From contig CAZPDP010000001.1 of the NCBI GenBank assembly GCA_964585385.1, positions 193,293-257,292 of the forward strand: a stretch of 64,000 nt of DNA, read 5' to 3'. Source of the stretch: JAGXLC01 sp964585385. GTDB taxonomy: Bacteria > Bacteroidota > Bacteroidia > Bacteroidales > UBA12077. Shown here piece by piece: positions 35,410 to 45,400 of this stretch (its first letter is position 1; each line of letters starts with the position of its first letter). The notes below the pieces were generated by a model. It saw only the letters and a list, made by a program, of their open reading frames with translations. It was not told where the DNA came from and did not search any database. Position numbers and translations under genes: made by a program.

Positions 35410-36169
35410 AACTATCGGAGTGGTTGGGGGTGTAGGCCCTTATGCCGGTATTGATTTAACAGAGAAAATTTTTAATGAGACATTGGCTCGATCCGATCAG
35501 GATCATCTTCCGGTGGCTCTTTTGTCGTTTCCTCACAGAATAACTGACCGTACGGAATATCTGCTTGGGAAGGTTCAGGATAACCCTGCTTATGCTGTAG
35601 CCAGGATTATTCTGCAACTTGAGCAAGCAGGGGCTTCAGCGATTGGTATACCTTGCAATACTATGCATGTTCCTGAAATTTTTGATGTCATCCAGGGAGA
35701 AATCAATAAATCGGGTACTAATATTATTTTGCTGAATATGCTTGATGAAGTTATTGGTTTTATCAAACATTTGTATCCTGGTATAGAAAAAGTGGGAGTT
35801 TTATCCACCACAGGCACTTATCAGTCTGGTGTTTATATCAACAAACTGGAGAAGAGCGGGCTCGGAGGTATTACAACTCCCCCTGATGTGCAGGATAAAA
35901 TTCATCAAGCCATATACAATTCAGATTACGGCATCAAATCGGTTTCCAATCCTGTAACGAAGAAAGCCACAAACATTTTGGTTAATGGTATTCGTTACCT
36001 TAAGAAGAAAGGAGCACAGGGCATAATCCTTGGCTGTACTGAAATTGGTTACGCCTTGCCCTATAAAAAGTTGAATGAGATACCTTTGTTTGATGCCAGC
36101 ACCATATTGGCAAGGGCCCTGATTTCCAATACCAATCCGGATAAGTTGCGTCCTTTCGAACCTGTTTAA
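35396..36169 (+). CDS. Aspartate/glutamate racemase family protein
   Basis: A 257-residue cofactor-independent racemase. The two catalytic Cys are in GIPCNTMHVP (about residue 82) and GCTEIGYAL (about 207). The start KTIGVVGGVGPYAG is that of the amino acid racemase family. The ATG at 35396 is used; a TTG one codon earlier is not needed. It is translationally coupled to the P1 peptidase. The reaction may be on aspartate, glutamate or another amino acid. Confidence 0.88.
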   Translation: MENYKTIGVVGGVGPYAGIDLTEKIFNETLARSDQDHLPVALLSFPHRITDRTEYLLGKVQDNPAYAVARIILQLEQAGASAIGIPCNTMHVPEIFDVIQGEINKSGTNIILLNMLDEVIGFIKHLYPGIEKVGVLSTTGTYQSGVYINKLEKSGLGGITTPPDVQDKIHQAIYNSDYGIKSVSNPVTKKATNILVNGIRYLKKKGAQGIILGCTEIGYALPYKKLNEIPLFDASTILARALISNTNPDKLRPFEPV

Positions 36170-36176
36170 GAAATCA

Positions 36177-37319
36177 TTAATCACCCTTGTATGTAATCCT
36201 GTATATGGCGTTGGCATAGTCATCGGAGACTAATAGGGATCCGTCCGGCATTTGTTCAATGTCTACCGGTCTGCCCCATACATCTTCTCCCTGGAGCCAT
36301 CCTCCGGCAAATGTTTTATAACCTTTGGATTTATTCCCGTCAAGAGGAACCATTTGAATTCTGTAGCCTAACTTTTCAGAACGGTTCCAGCTTCCATGCT
36401 CTGCTATTAGTATTTGATTTTTATATTTTTCCGGGAACATATCTCCAGTATAGAAAATCATTCCCAATGCAGCTATATGAGGACCAAGTTCCTGAACCGG
36501 TTTAACATAGTCGTCGCAATCTTTTCCCTCACCAAATTTAGGATCGGATATATCGTTTCCATGGCAGTATGGGTATCCGAAATGTTGTCCTTTTTCAGAA
36601 ACTCTGTTTAGTTCATCGGGTGGCAGATTATCTCCTAAATGGTCTCTGCCATTATCGGTAAACCAAAGTTCTTTGGTTTCCGGATGCCAGGCAAAACCTA
36701 CAGTATTTCGTATGCCTTTAGCATAAATCTCTAATCCGCTTCCATCCGGATTCATTCGCGTTATGGTGGCATAAATCCTCTCCCGATCACAAATATTACA
36801 TGGGGCGCCAACCGGTACATAGAGTTTACCGTCCGGACCAAATGCGATATATTTCCAACCATGATGACGGTCTGTAGGATATTCATCATAAATTACCTCA
36901 TAATCCGGTTTGTTTTTATAATTATCATAAATGTCCGGGAATTTAAGTATTCGGTTTACTTCCGCCACATAAAGGTCATTACCCAGAAGAGCTACGCCAT
37001 TGGGCATGTTTAGATCTTCGACTATCACATATTTCTTATCAGCCTTATAATCATTGTCTTTGTCAACAATGGCGTATACTTTATCTCCTCTTCTGTTTCC
37101 AACAAAGAGTATACCGTTTTTTCCCAGTTCTAAGGATCTGGCATCATCAATATTTTCTGCGTATGTCTCAATTTTAAATCCCCTGGGTAGTTGTATCTTT
37201 TCTAGTTTAATTTCAGGGTTTTCTACTCTGTCGGGAGGATTGTGAGCGCCTTCTTGCTGGCCCATGGCACTATTTAGAACAAATAGAAATAATAGAAATG
37301 GAATGAAATTGATTTTCAT
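36177..37319 (-). CDS. Exported PQQ-dependent sugar dehydrogenase-like (sorbosone dehydrogenase family) protein
   Basis: A 380-residue protein with a signal peptide at residues 1-20 (FIPFLLFLFVLNSAMG) and a six-bladed propeller of the GdhB/sorbosone dehydrogenase superfamily: LPRGFKIETYAENIDDARSL, GVALLGNDLYVAEVNRIL, PVGAPCNICDRE, RNTVGFAWHPETKELWFTDNGRD and a C-terminal RPVDIEQMPDGSLLVSDD. Blade strand motifs are kept. It probably oxidises a sugar in the periplasm with PQQ if the cofactor is available; no PQQ synthesis gene is in the window. Convergent with the racemase, only 7 bases between stops. Confidence 0.87.
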   Translation of the reverse strand: MKINFIPFLLFLFVLNSAMGQQEGAHNPPDRVENPEIKLEKIQLPRGFKIETYAENIDDARSLELGKNGILFVGNRRGDKVYAIVDKDNDYKADKKYVIVEDLNMPNGVALLGNDLYVAEVNRILKFPDIYDNYKNKPDYEVIYDEYPTDRHHGWKYIAFGPDGKLYVPVGAPCNICDRERIYATITRMNPDGSGLEIYAKGIRNTVGFAWHPETKELWFTDNGRDHLGDNLPPDELNRVSEKGQHFGYPYCHGNDISDPKFGEGKDCDDYVKPVQELGPHIAALGMIFYTGDMFPEKYKNQILIAEHGSWNRSEKLGYRIQMVPLDGNKSKGYKTFAGGWLQGEDVWGRPVDIEQMPDGSLLVSDDYANAIYRITYKGD

Positions 37320-37440
37320 AGCATATTGATTTTGAGGTTAGTATATTTTTTTAAAAAACAATGTTAAAATTGAGCCTGTCAATTGTTAAACATTTAAATG
37401 GGAATTTCGTTTAATTTTTTTAACTAAAAATCGAGTATTT

Positions 37441-37848
37441 ATGAGTTTTATTCAATGGAATGATTCAATGGCTGTTAACATTGATGAAATTGATACCCAA
37501 CACATGCAGCTTGTTCAGTTAATTAACGACCTGTATTCTGCTTTATCCCAGGGAAAGGGAAAACAACAACTCAATGAGATTTTTGATGAATTGTTTGATT
37601 ATGCAAAAACCCATTTCTTTTCTGAAGAAAAGTTAATGGTTGTTTATGGCTATTCTGGTTATGAGGAGCACAAAAAGGAACATCAGAAATTTGTTGATGA
37701 GATTAAAAAATACAAGGGGAAATTTGACAGCGGTGACAGCAAAACCTCCATTGAAGTGGCCCAGTTTCTAAAAGACTGGCTCCTCAACCACATTATGAAA
37801 ACCGATCAGCAATATGCGCCTTATTTACAAAAGAGGATGAAATATTAG
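37441..37848 (+). CDS. Bacteriohemerythrin
   Basis: A 135-residue four-helix di-iron protein that binds O2 or NO. All seven iron ligands of the family can be placed: H21, H58, E62, H77, H81, H117 and D122 (DTQHMQ, THFFSEE, EEHKKEHQ, NHIMKTDQQY). No signal peptide, so cytoplasmic. Stands alone. Confidence 0.95.
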   Translation: MSFIQWNDSMAVNIDEIDTQHMQLVQLINDLYSALSQGKGKQQLNEIFDELFDYAKTHFFSEEKLMVVYGYSGYEEHKKEHQKFVDEIKKYKGKFDSGDSKTSIEVAQFLKDWLLNHIMKTDQQYAPYLQKRMKY

Positions 37849-38001
37849 AAGGTTTTTGTGAATTTCTTACTACTATAACCCAATGACCTACAGGCAAATT
37901 TTCGCAGGCTAAAAAATTCATTTATTTTAACCTGCATTATTAATAAATTTTTTAAATATGAATAAAATGCAGAGCCTGTAACGCAAGGCGGTATTAACTC
38001 G

Positions 38002-38042
38002 CTGTCGGAGACAGGAATAATTTATGAATTCTTAGGGCTAAA
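38002..38042 (-). repeat. Dispersed repeat copy B (inverted relative to 3952-4016)
   Basis: The 21-base block at 38002-38022 is the reverse complement of 3996-4016 with no mismatch. GGGCTAAA at 38035-38042 matches TTTAGCCC at 3952-3959. The CTGTC-GGA-GACAG palindrome may act as a weak terminator between the convergent hemerythrin gene and the 738-residue gene. Confidence 0.6.
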
Positions 38043-38046
38043 TAAC

Positions 38047-40263
38047 TCATTCCAGGTTATTAAAAATCTCCTTACCTTCGGAATTTATGGTTGAGTAATA
38101 CATCCGATACTGATTTTCCAGGCCTTCTTTTTCTAAAATGTTAAAGTATTCCGACTGTATGCCTTGTAAATTAATGGTTTCACTGTTTAGTTTTTCCGCA
38201 TTGATTAGAAAATATGGTTTTTCCTTTTTATAATCGAAAATTTTATTCACTCTACCTTTCTCATCAATGTAAAGAGCGAGTGAGGAAGATTTAGCTTGTT
38301 TCCGTGTATTGTTGGCATTTGGATTGCTGATGTCTTCAAATTCTTTATAATTACAGAAAACCAGGTAATTCAGGTCCATTCTTACGATATCTGCCAGATT
38401 TCCTTTGTATGGAAGGTTTACTTCCCAATGTGTGGAATCAAGCGAAGAATTGGTTTTGGCAATCTTTAGTGTATCCAGATTAAGTTCTAATGTATCGATA
38501 CTTAAATCCTGAAAGGTCATAAGGAGTGTCTGGTTCAGATCGTCATAAATCAAATAATTCGGTTTTCTATGGTAATCCAGAGAAGTTTTTTCATTTATGT
38601 TACCTTCCTGGTCCATTTTATACAAAATATTACTTGCTGACAGGTTATGTGTATCTACAGCATGAACAATAGTGACAATGGTATCATGTTTGATGTCAAG
38701 CTGCATAGCTCTTTTCTGAATATTTCTCTGAGTTTCCATTTCCTTTACCCACTTAATTTTATGGGCTGTGTCAACCTTTGCAAGAAAAGCCCGGTCGTTT
38801 TTAAGACTATCGTTGATGTAACCGCACAGGTAGTAGTTATTTTTATAACTTTTTAATGACAGTGTTTTATAACCGTATAATGAATCATTCTTTTCCGAAG
38901 GGCATTTATGGAGGAAAAAATTTTTCTTTTTATGGCTGATTAAGGTATCCGATATGCAAGACTGCTCATACTTAATGACAGAAGACAGGAGATTTTTATA
39001 GGAACGATTCATATAATCATCGTTTTCTGCCGACTGTTTTTCAGTAAATTCCTTAATCTTTCCAACATCACCGTAATTTGCCCGGAAGAAGTTCGCATAT
39101 TTCTCATATTCATCTTCTGTTATTTTTCTGTTAAAATTTTTCAACAGACTGTCTGTTAAAAGTTTTTCATTAACAAACTGATGATAGTAAGTACTTTTTT
39201 TTCTGAACAATTCATCATGAATTTTGCTGATGGGTTTATTGGATTCATCATAATAATCAGAAAGAAATTGAGTTTTGGACGTTTTGTAGTTGAAGAGGTC
39301 CAGGATGACAGACTGGTAATCATATTTGCTTATTAAGAAGGTTAGTTTTCTGGGCATTGTATATGGTTCTCCACCCTGGTTGTTTTTTATTTCATGGAGA
39401 CACTGTTCAATTTCCATGTCACACTCTTTTATTTTCTGTTTAAGGGCTAGTATTTCGTTATTGATAACCCGGTACAGATCATCCACCCATGATTTGAAAT
39501 CCCAAAGCACTATATTGTTCGATAAGAAATTTTCGTCGGTGAGGCCCTGTAGGTGGTAAGTATTAATACTTGCCAGCCGGTAATCCTGATCGTATCCTTC
39601 CAGAGGATATAAAGCCAGGGCATTACTGTATTTATTGAAATAGAATATAGTCGAATCAAAAGTGTTTTTCAGTTCGGTTGTTTTTTCTTTCAGCTTTTCA
39701 TCAGCCTTAAGGTAAATGTCTTTAATTTTATTATGTTCAGAATTAATTTCTCTGAAAAGCTTGATACATTCATCATAGTGCTGAGCGCTTTTGAGAAGAT
39801 AATTCCTCATTTTCCTCACATTCTGTTTGTATTCTTTTAATTCCGAACGGTGTTTTAAAACAACCTTCATGATGTCTTCCGGTTTGTGCCACCAGTTATC
39901 TTCCTGTTTTTTAGCTCCCTGGTACCAATCCCCGTGTTTCCGTGCTTCTCTTTTATCCAGGTTATTAATACACAAACTGAAATAAGTTTCGGCCTGGCTT
40001 GCAAAATACATGATGATGTTGTAGTCAGTAAAGGGATCATATTCCATGGTCCATTCTTTAAAAATAAGTCCAAGCTGAAAATAGGCGTTCGCGTGATAAG
40101 GAACCTGTTTCTGGAAATCGAAAAGCACAGGATACGATATTTCTTTGGGCTGGTTTATTACCACTGGATAAACATCGTCTTCGTAATCAAGCATTTGCCC
40201 CATTGCCCCAATGTTATTGAAAAGTAAAGCTGATAGTATGGTTAAATATTTTATTATCTTCAT
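38047..40263 (-). CDS. Exported 738-aa protein of the surface locus, unknown function
   Basis: Signal peptide at residues 1-22 (IIKYLTILSALLFNNIGAMG). Residues about 50-330 are helical and charged with Tyr/Trp-rich helices (YQGAKKQEDNWWHKP, NVRKMRNYLLKSAQHYDECI), perhaps TPR-like. Residues about 470-720 are beta-rich and repeat a pattern like LSLKSYKNNYYLCGYIND, LAKVDT and YLIYDDLNQTLLMTF, which suggests a propeller. No family is recognised. It is the last gene of a tight minus-strand series, 19 bases after the PD40/OmpA gene, so it probably acts with it at the outer membrane. Confidence 0.6.
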   Translation of the reverse strand: MKIIKYLTILSALLFNNIGAMGQMLDYEDDVYPVVINQPKEISYPVLFDFQKQVPYHANAYFQLGLIFKEWTMEYDPFTDYNIIMYFASQAETYFSLCINNLDKREARKHGDWYQGAKKQEDNWWHKPEDIMKVVLKHRSELKEYKQNVRKMRNYLLKSAQHYDECIKLFREINSEHNKIKDIYLKADEKLKEKTTELKNTFDSTIFYFNKYSNALALYPLEGYDQDYRLASINTYHLQGLTDENFLSNNIVLWDFKSWVDDLYRVINNEILALKQKIKECDMEIEQCLHEIKNNQGGEPYTMPRKLTFLISKYDYQSVILDLFNYKTSKTQFLSDYYDESNKPISKIHDELFRKKSTYYHQFVNEKLLTDSLLKNFNRKITEDEYEKYANFFRANYGDVGKIKEFTEKQSAENDDYMNRSYKNLLSSVIKYEQSCISDTLISHKKKNFFLHKCPSEKNDSLYGYKTLSLKSYKNNYYLCGYINDSLKNDRAFLAKVDTAHKIKWVKEMETQRNIQKRAMQLDIKHDTIVTIVHAVDTHNLSASNILYKMDQEGNINEKTSLDYHRKPNYLIYDDLNQTLLMTFQDLSIDTLELNLDTLKIAKTNSSLDSTHWEVNLPYKGNLADIVRMDLNYLVFCNYKEFEDISNPNANNTRKQAKSSSLALYIDEKGRVNKIFDYKKEKPYFLINAEKLNSETINLQGIQSEYFNILEKEGLENQYRMYYSTINSEGKEIFNNLE

Positions 40264-40282
40264 GATAGAGAAATTTTATATT

Positions 40283-42388
40283 TTAAATTTTATTCTGATT
40301 TGTTGTATTATTCTCTTCTTTAACTTCCAGTATCTCAAGTTCCACTCTCCGGTTTTTAGCCCGGTTCTCGTCGGAATTATTGGGTAACAGAGGTTTGTTT
40401 TCTCCATAGCCTTTGGATACCATCTGGTCTTTACTGATGCCCTGATCTAAGAGGTAATCCACCACAGACTGGGCTCTTCGCTGAGATAGTTTCATGTTGT
40501 AAGAAGCAGAACCCACATCGTCTGTGTGAGCTGAGATTTCAATTTTGATGTTTTGATTCTCCTTCAACAAGCCTACCACCCTGTTGAGTTCTTTGTAGGA
40601 AGCAGCATCCAGTGCAGCTGAATTGGTTTCGAATGTAATATTCCTGAGCTCAATTTTTGTTTCTTCTTTCAAAGGTTTTAGTTTGATGTCCATTCTTCCG
40701 GAGCGGGTTCCTTCTCCCACATTTACCTGTTTGTTATAGAATGAGTAGCCTTTCTGGCTGTTGATGTTGATTTCGTATTTATCGCCCTCACGCAGCTCTA
40801 CGTTATAGACGCCATCCTCATTCTGATAGGCCAGTTTTGTTATGGTTTCATTCTTATCCAGGTTGGTTATCTCAAGTTTTACCGGCATTCCTTTATTGGT
40901 TTCTTCATCTGCTACTTTAATCTCCATTTTCTTTTTCTTCTGCTCCATTTCAAGGTCTTTCTCGAAATTGCTGAATTGCACAACACCCGATAAATCAAGA
41001 GAAATACCATAAGATTTGTAATGCTTTTTATCAACTTTTATGTTGTACCTCGAGCCAACCGGGAGTTCAACCAGGAATTTTCCATCGTCCAGTGATTCAA
41101 TATTGGTTTGGATTGCCCTGCTGTTTTTGAAATCTGTTACAGTTATTTCTCCATTGATGGGTTCGTAAATTTCTGCATCATATACATTACAAAGAAGCTT
41201 GACTTTATTGTAAAGTTCCAGGTCAATATTTTCGTGGCGGTTGGTTTTAAGAGTATCCGGTTCCAGTGTTTCAAAGCTGTGTGAGTAATCTTTCTTATAA
41301 TAGTCCAGCAAATATGTCTTTCCTTTATTCAGGGTGAAATAATATTCCCCATCTTCCCCGGCTTTAAATCTGCTGATAATTTGGCTGGTATTGGGGTTAA
41401 TTACATCAATATTTGCATCAACAGGCTCTTTTGAAAACCTGTCAGTTATTTTTCCTGTTACAATTAGCATATTGCTGGTCCGTTTACGAGGAGTTTCATA
41501 ATAGTAAATGGCCGATTTACTATTCTCACCATCTTTTGAGAAATAGATTCTTTCCTGGTTCAGGTCAATACTGCCTGACATATCTTTACCGGGTGAGCTC
41601 ATCGCCATCTGTTCAGGTACTGACCAGATGTGTTTAAAAAGTCTCCTGGTAAAATACAGGTCAAAATCCCCTTGCGGCTCCTCTATAACCACTCCATCTC
41701 TGTTGGTTCGCTCTCCCCTTACAGAAGAAAAGATAAGGGTGTTATTGTCTGGAAGAACCCTGGGACAGCTCTCGCATTTAAGATTTATAGGGTTAGCAAT
41801 TTTTTTGGGTTCACTCCAGTTTCCTGATTCATCTAACGTAGAGAAAAATATTTCTTTACAGTCATACTTTTCATAATCCTTATCGTCAATATTTGCTTTG
41901 TTCCTGACAAAGTAAATGGTGGTGTTGTTAGCAGTGATGCTTGGCATTCCTTCATACCCCGGAGAGTTTACAGGCATAGGCATTAATTTGGGCAGACTCC
42001 ATTTGCCGTTTTGCTTTTCCACATAATAAATGTCCGACTGGTCTTTTTTGCCCCATGGATACACTGAAAAATAAATACGGGAGGCATCGTAATTGAAACA
42101 GGGACTTTCAATGATTCTGTTTTCCGAAAAGGACGAGGCTACAGTTTCGAGCATCTCCGGTTCGGTCCAGCTATTTTCCGATTTACTTGTTACGTATATA
42201 TCCCAATGGCCTTTCCTGTTTGACAAAAATACCAGCTTTTGACCATCCTGGCTGATCATTGGATGTTTTTCGTAAGAATCCTCCAGGTTTACCGGTTCGG
42301 GAAGTTTATGTATTTGTGCCGCAGAAAATACCGGGAATAGTAAAAAACAAGTCAAGGTAATCAATAAGAGTCTACTTTTTTGCATCAT
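40283..42388 (-). CDS. PD40 propeller / CNA-B-like / OmpA protein (PorE-like)
   Basis: A 701-residue exported protein. Signal peptide at residues 1-25. PD40/WD40-like propeller at about 27-310 (HPMISQDGQKLVFLSNRKGHW, MPSITANNTTIYFV, RVLPDNNTLIFSS). Carboxypeptidase-regulatory-like beta-sandwiches at about 315-570. OmpA peptidoglycan-binding domain at about 585-695 (ITFETNSAALDAAS, ISAHTDDVGSASYN, YGENKPLLPNNSDENRAKNRRVE, with the diaminopimelate-binding Asp and Arg kept). The plan resembles PorE of the T9SS but without the TPR part. It lies 45 bases after the CHAT gene and is likely cotranscribed with it. Confidence 0.85.
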   Translation of the reverse strand: MMQKSRLLLITLTCFLLFPVFSAAQIHKLPEPVNLEDSYEKHPMISQDGQKLVFLSNRKGHWDIYVTSKSENSWTEPEMLETVASSFSENRIIESPCFNYDASRIYFSVYPWGKKDQSDIYYVEKQNGKWSLPKLMPMPVNSPGYEGMPSITANNTTIYFVRNKANIDDKDYEKYDCKEIFFSTLDESGNWSEPKKIANPINLKCESCPRVLPDNNTLIFSSVRGERTNRDGVVIEEPQGDFDLYFTRRLFKHIWSVPEQMAMSSPGKDMSGSIDLNQERIYFSKDGENSKSAIYYYETPRKRTSNMLIVTGKITDRFSKEPVDANIDVINPNTSQIISRFKAGEDGEYYFTLNKGKTYLLDYYKKDYSHSFETLEPDTLKTNRHENIDLELYNKVKLLCNVYDAEIYEPINGEITVTDFKNSRAIQTNIESLDDGKFLVELPVGSRYNIKVDKKHYKSYGISLDLSGVVQFSNFEKDLEMEQKKKKMEIKVADEETNKGMPVKLEITNLDKNETITKLAYQNEDGVYNVELREGDKYEININSQKGYSFYNKQVNVGEGTRSGRMDIKLKPLKEETKIELRNITFETNSAALDAASYKELNRVVGLLKENQNIKIEISAHTDDVGSASYNMKLSQRRAQSVVDYLLDQGISKDQMVSKGYGENKPLLPNNSDENRAKNRRVELEILEVKEENNTTNQNKI

Positions 42389-42433
42389 TTTTATCTTTTA
42401 TATTTTTATTGGATAATCTGATATTCAGATACT

Positions 42434-45400
42434 TTATTTTCCAATCAGAATGAAGGCAGCCCAGTAAAAAGGATGGGCATATTGACCATTTTCTATCATG
42501 CTGATTTTTGAATCTCTGAGACTTCTTCTAAAGCTTTTGTAATCATTTTGTTCTATTTGGGCTTTATAAAAATCAACCATTAAATTCCTTGTAGATTCGT
42601 CATAGACCTTCCAGAGAGAAACAATTATATTCTCTGTACCGGCATATATCATAGCTCTTGTTAAACCTACAATACCTTCTCCCTTTGCAATTTTTCCCAG
42701 ACCTGTTTCGCATGCGGACAGGTTTACAAGATTGGTGTTTAGTGAAAGATTGTAAATTTCATTGGTGTGTAATACTCCGTCTTCTTTACTTTCGGCACCA
42801 TCAGCAAAGATTATTCCCGATTTATCAGGATTTTCAGAGTTAACAAACCCGTGAGTAGCCAGGTGAATAATTTTGTACTGGTCGAGATTTGTATTTTTGA
42901 AATACTCCTCTGTGGCTGTTCTGTGGATTTTTGCAGTAGCAAGCTTACGGTGTTCTTTGAAATGCCCAAAAATTTCCTTTATTTCTTTTTCCGTTCCCGG
43001 CAGAGCAGAGATGAATTCACCATCTACACTCCAGGCCTCTTTTTTGGCTTCGGTGCTTTTAATATGCTCCTTACCCGACCGGTCTGTGGATATGGTCAGG
43101 CTTTTTTCCTGGTCACCTGAAAAAACGGGAGCCATTCCAAGCCAGTCATATGAAGTAGCCTCCGTGGTGGTTTTCCGGTTGTTAAATATTTCATGATATA
43201 AAGTGGCTGAATATGCATAGCTTATTTGGTACTTTCTCACCAGGTAAGGGAATTGTGAGTAATCATTGTTATTTTGACTGATTTTATCGGTTAAAAGTGC
43301 CTCGTAGGGAATAGTGTTTAGTTCAGCATCGGGGATAACCAGAATGTTTTCAATGTCAGCATTGATTTCTCCCGGAAAGAGTTCTTTGTAATATTTATGA
43401 GCCATCTCTTTGTAAATTTTCTGAAAACGGGAGCTGTTCTTATAAATCAAACCATAACGAAACATTTCCAGGGAATCAGTGAGTACGCTGGGTTTTTCTA
43501 TCTTCTTTCCATGAAAATCGTTTTTTGAAATATAAAACCAGGTTAAGGCTGAATCACCAACGAAATAACTTATTGCGGCAGTCTTATCCGGCAGGTTGTT
43601 TTGCAACTGGCTGATTGTTACATTCTTTGTTGAATGTTTTAGTTTATAATATTCGGAATAATTTTCTTCAAAAGACTGAATAAGCGATTCATAATCCCTT
43701 TTTAACTCAAACAGTTTGTTTCTCAGGGATAATTTTTCTTCGCTGTTCTTGCTACCGGCAATTTTTTCCCTGTAATAGGCTATTTCCACCTTCAGATTTT
43801 TTTCTTTAGTCAGCATTTCGTCCGGAATGCCTGCAAACTGTATTGCTTTTGCATCAGAGATGGACTGAAGCAGTATGCGCGACTTGTTTTTCTCAGAGAA
43901 GGCAAAAGCTTTTCGCAGATAGAGGTTTTTTTCTTTTTGGTTATCAGCAGAGCGTACTTTATCCATGCATAAATCAACAGCAGATGAATAGACCCTGTAA
44001 GATTGTGTTCCAATGGCCAGCTTGTCTTTTTCAGTGTGGGTTCCTTTCCTGATTTCAACAATGAGCGAATCACATAATTCATAATGCATTAAAGCGGAAT
44101 TCCGGGATTCTTCTTTTTTTCGCTTTTTTTGTTTGTCAGCCAGTTTCACGATTGCATCTGCTTTGTTTAGTAAAGCTTCCAATAAGATATGCTGATTGAG
44201 TATTTTGCTTAAAGCTGGTTTACTCAGTAAATGACTACTATCATTATACGATTCAGTATTGGCTATAATGGAATGTTGGTAAAACTTCACCGCTTCTTCA
44301 TAGGCTTCCTCGTCAAAGGCAACATGTCCCAGGTTGTTATAGGTAGAAGCAGTTTCAGGATGTTGGGTTCCAAGGGTTTCTCTGAAGATTTTAACTGACT
44401 TCTGATAATACATCCTGGCAGTATCATAGGCTTCTTTTTTTCTGTAAATATTGCCCAGGTTTCCATAACTGCGGGCCAGGTTGACGTGGTTTTCACCATA
44501 GAGATCTTTGTTTAGTTCAATGGCCCGGTTATAATAAACAAGCGCTGAATCGTATTTTTCTTCGGAAAGGTAGCTGTTGCCAATATTGTTATAGGAATCG
44601 GCCAGGCCGGGATACTCTTTTCCAAAGACTAATTCTTTGAGCTTCACGGCCATTGTATGATATTCAAGAGATTTGGAAAAATTTTCTCTTTGTTCATAAA
44701 TATTACCCAGGTTGTTATAAATGTCTATCATGGAAGGGTGTTCCTCACCCCGGCTTGACTGATAAATCCCTAGAGCTTTGTTGTAATATTCCAGGGCTCT
44801 CTCATATTCACGTTTGTGGTAATAGACATTAGCTATGTTGTTATAGGATGAAGCAACAGCGGGATTATCCTGTCCATAAAACTGTTGCGATAAATTAAGA
44901 TCTTTTTCATAATATTCCAGTGCTTTGTCATACTTACCGGTTTCGTTGTAAAGATTCCCGATATTGTTGTAGGCAGTGGATAATCCGGGATTATTCTTAT
45001 CCGGGTACATTTTGTAATATATCGCAAGGGATTTGTTCATGTAATCCCAGGCTTCATCGTAAACTCCTTTATGCAGGTAAACTTTTCCCAGATTTCCATA
45101 AGATTTTGCCAGGTTTAGGGTTTCCTCTCCATGCTCTTCTTTTTCCAGGTTAACCGCTTTTTTGAAAAAATCAAGCGCCTTTTTATAATCTCCCTGAATA
45201 TCCCAGTAATTACCCAGGTTGTTGTATGTAATAAGAGAAATCCCGGAAGGAATATTCTCCCTTTGGATTAATTGAAACGCTTTTTTATAGAATTTGTAGG
45301 AATTGGAATAATCCCCTTTGTATTCATATAGTTTACCGATTGAATTATTGAGCTCGGTTCTTGTATCAAGTGTTTCTGTCTCTTTTTCTGACAAAAGATT

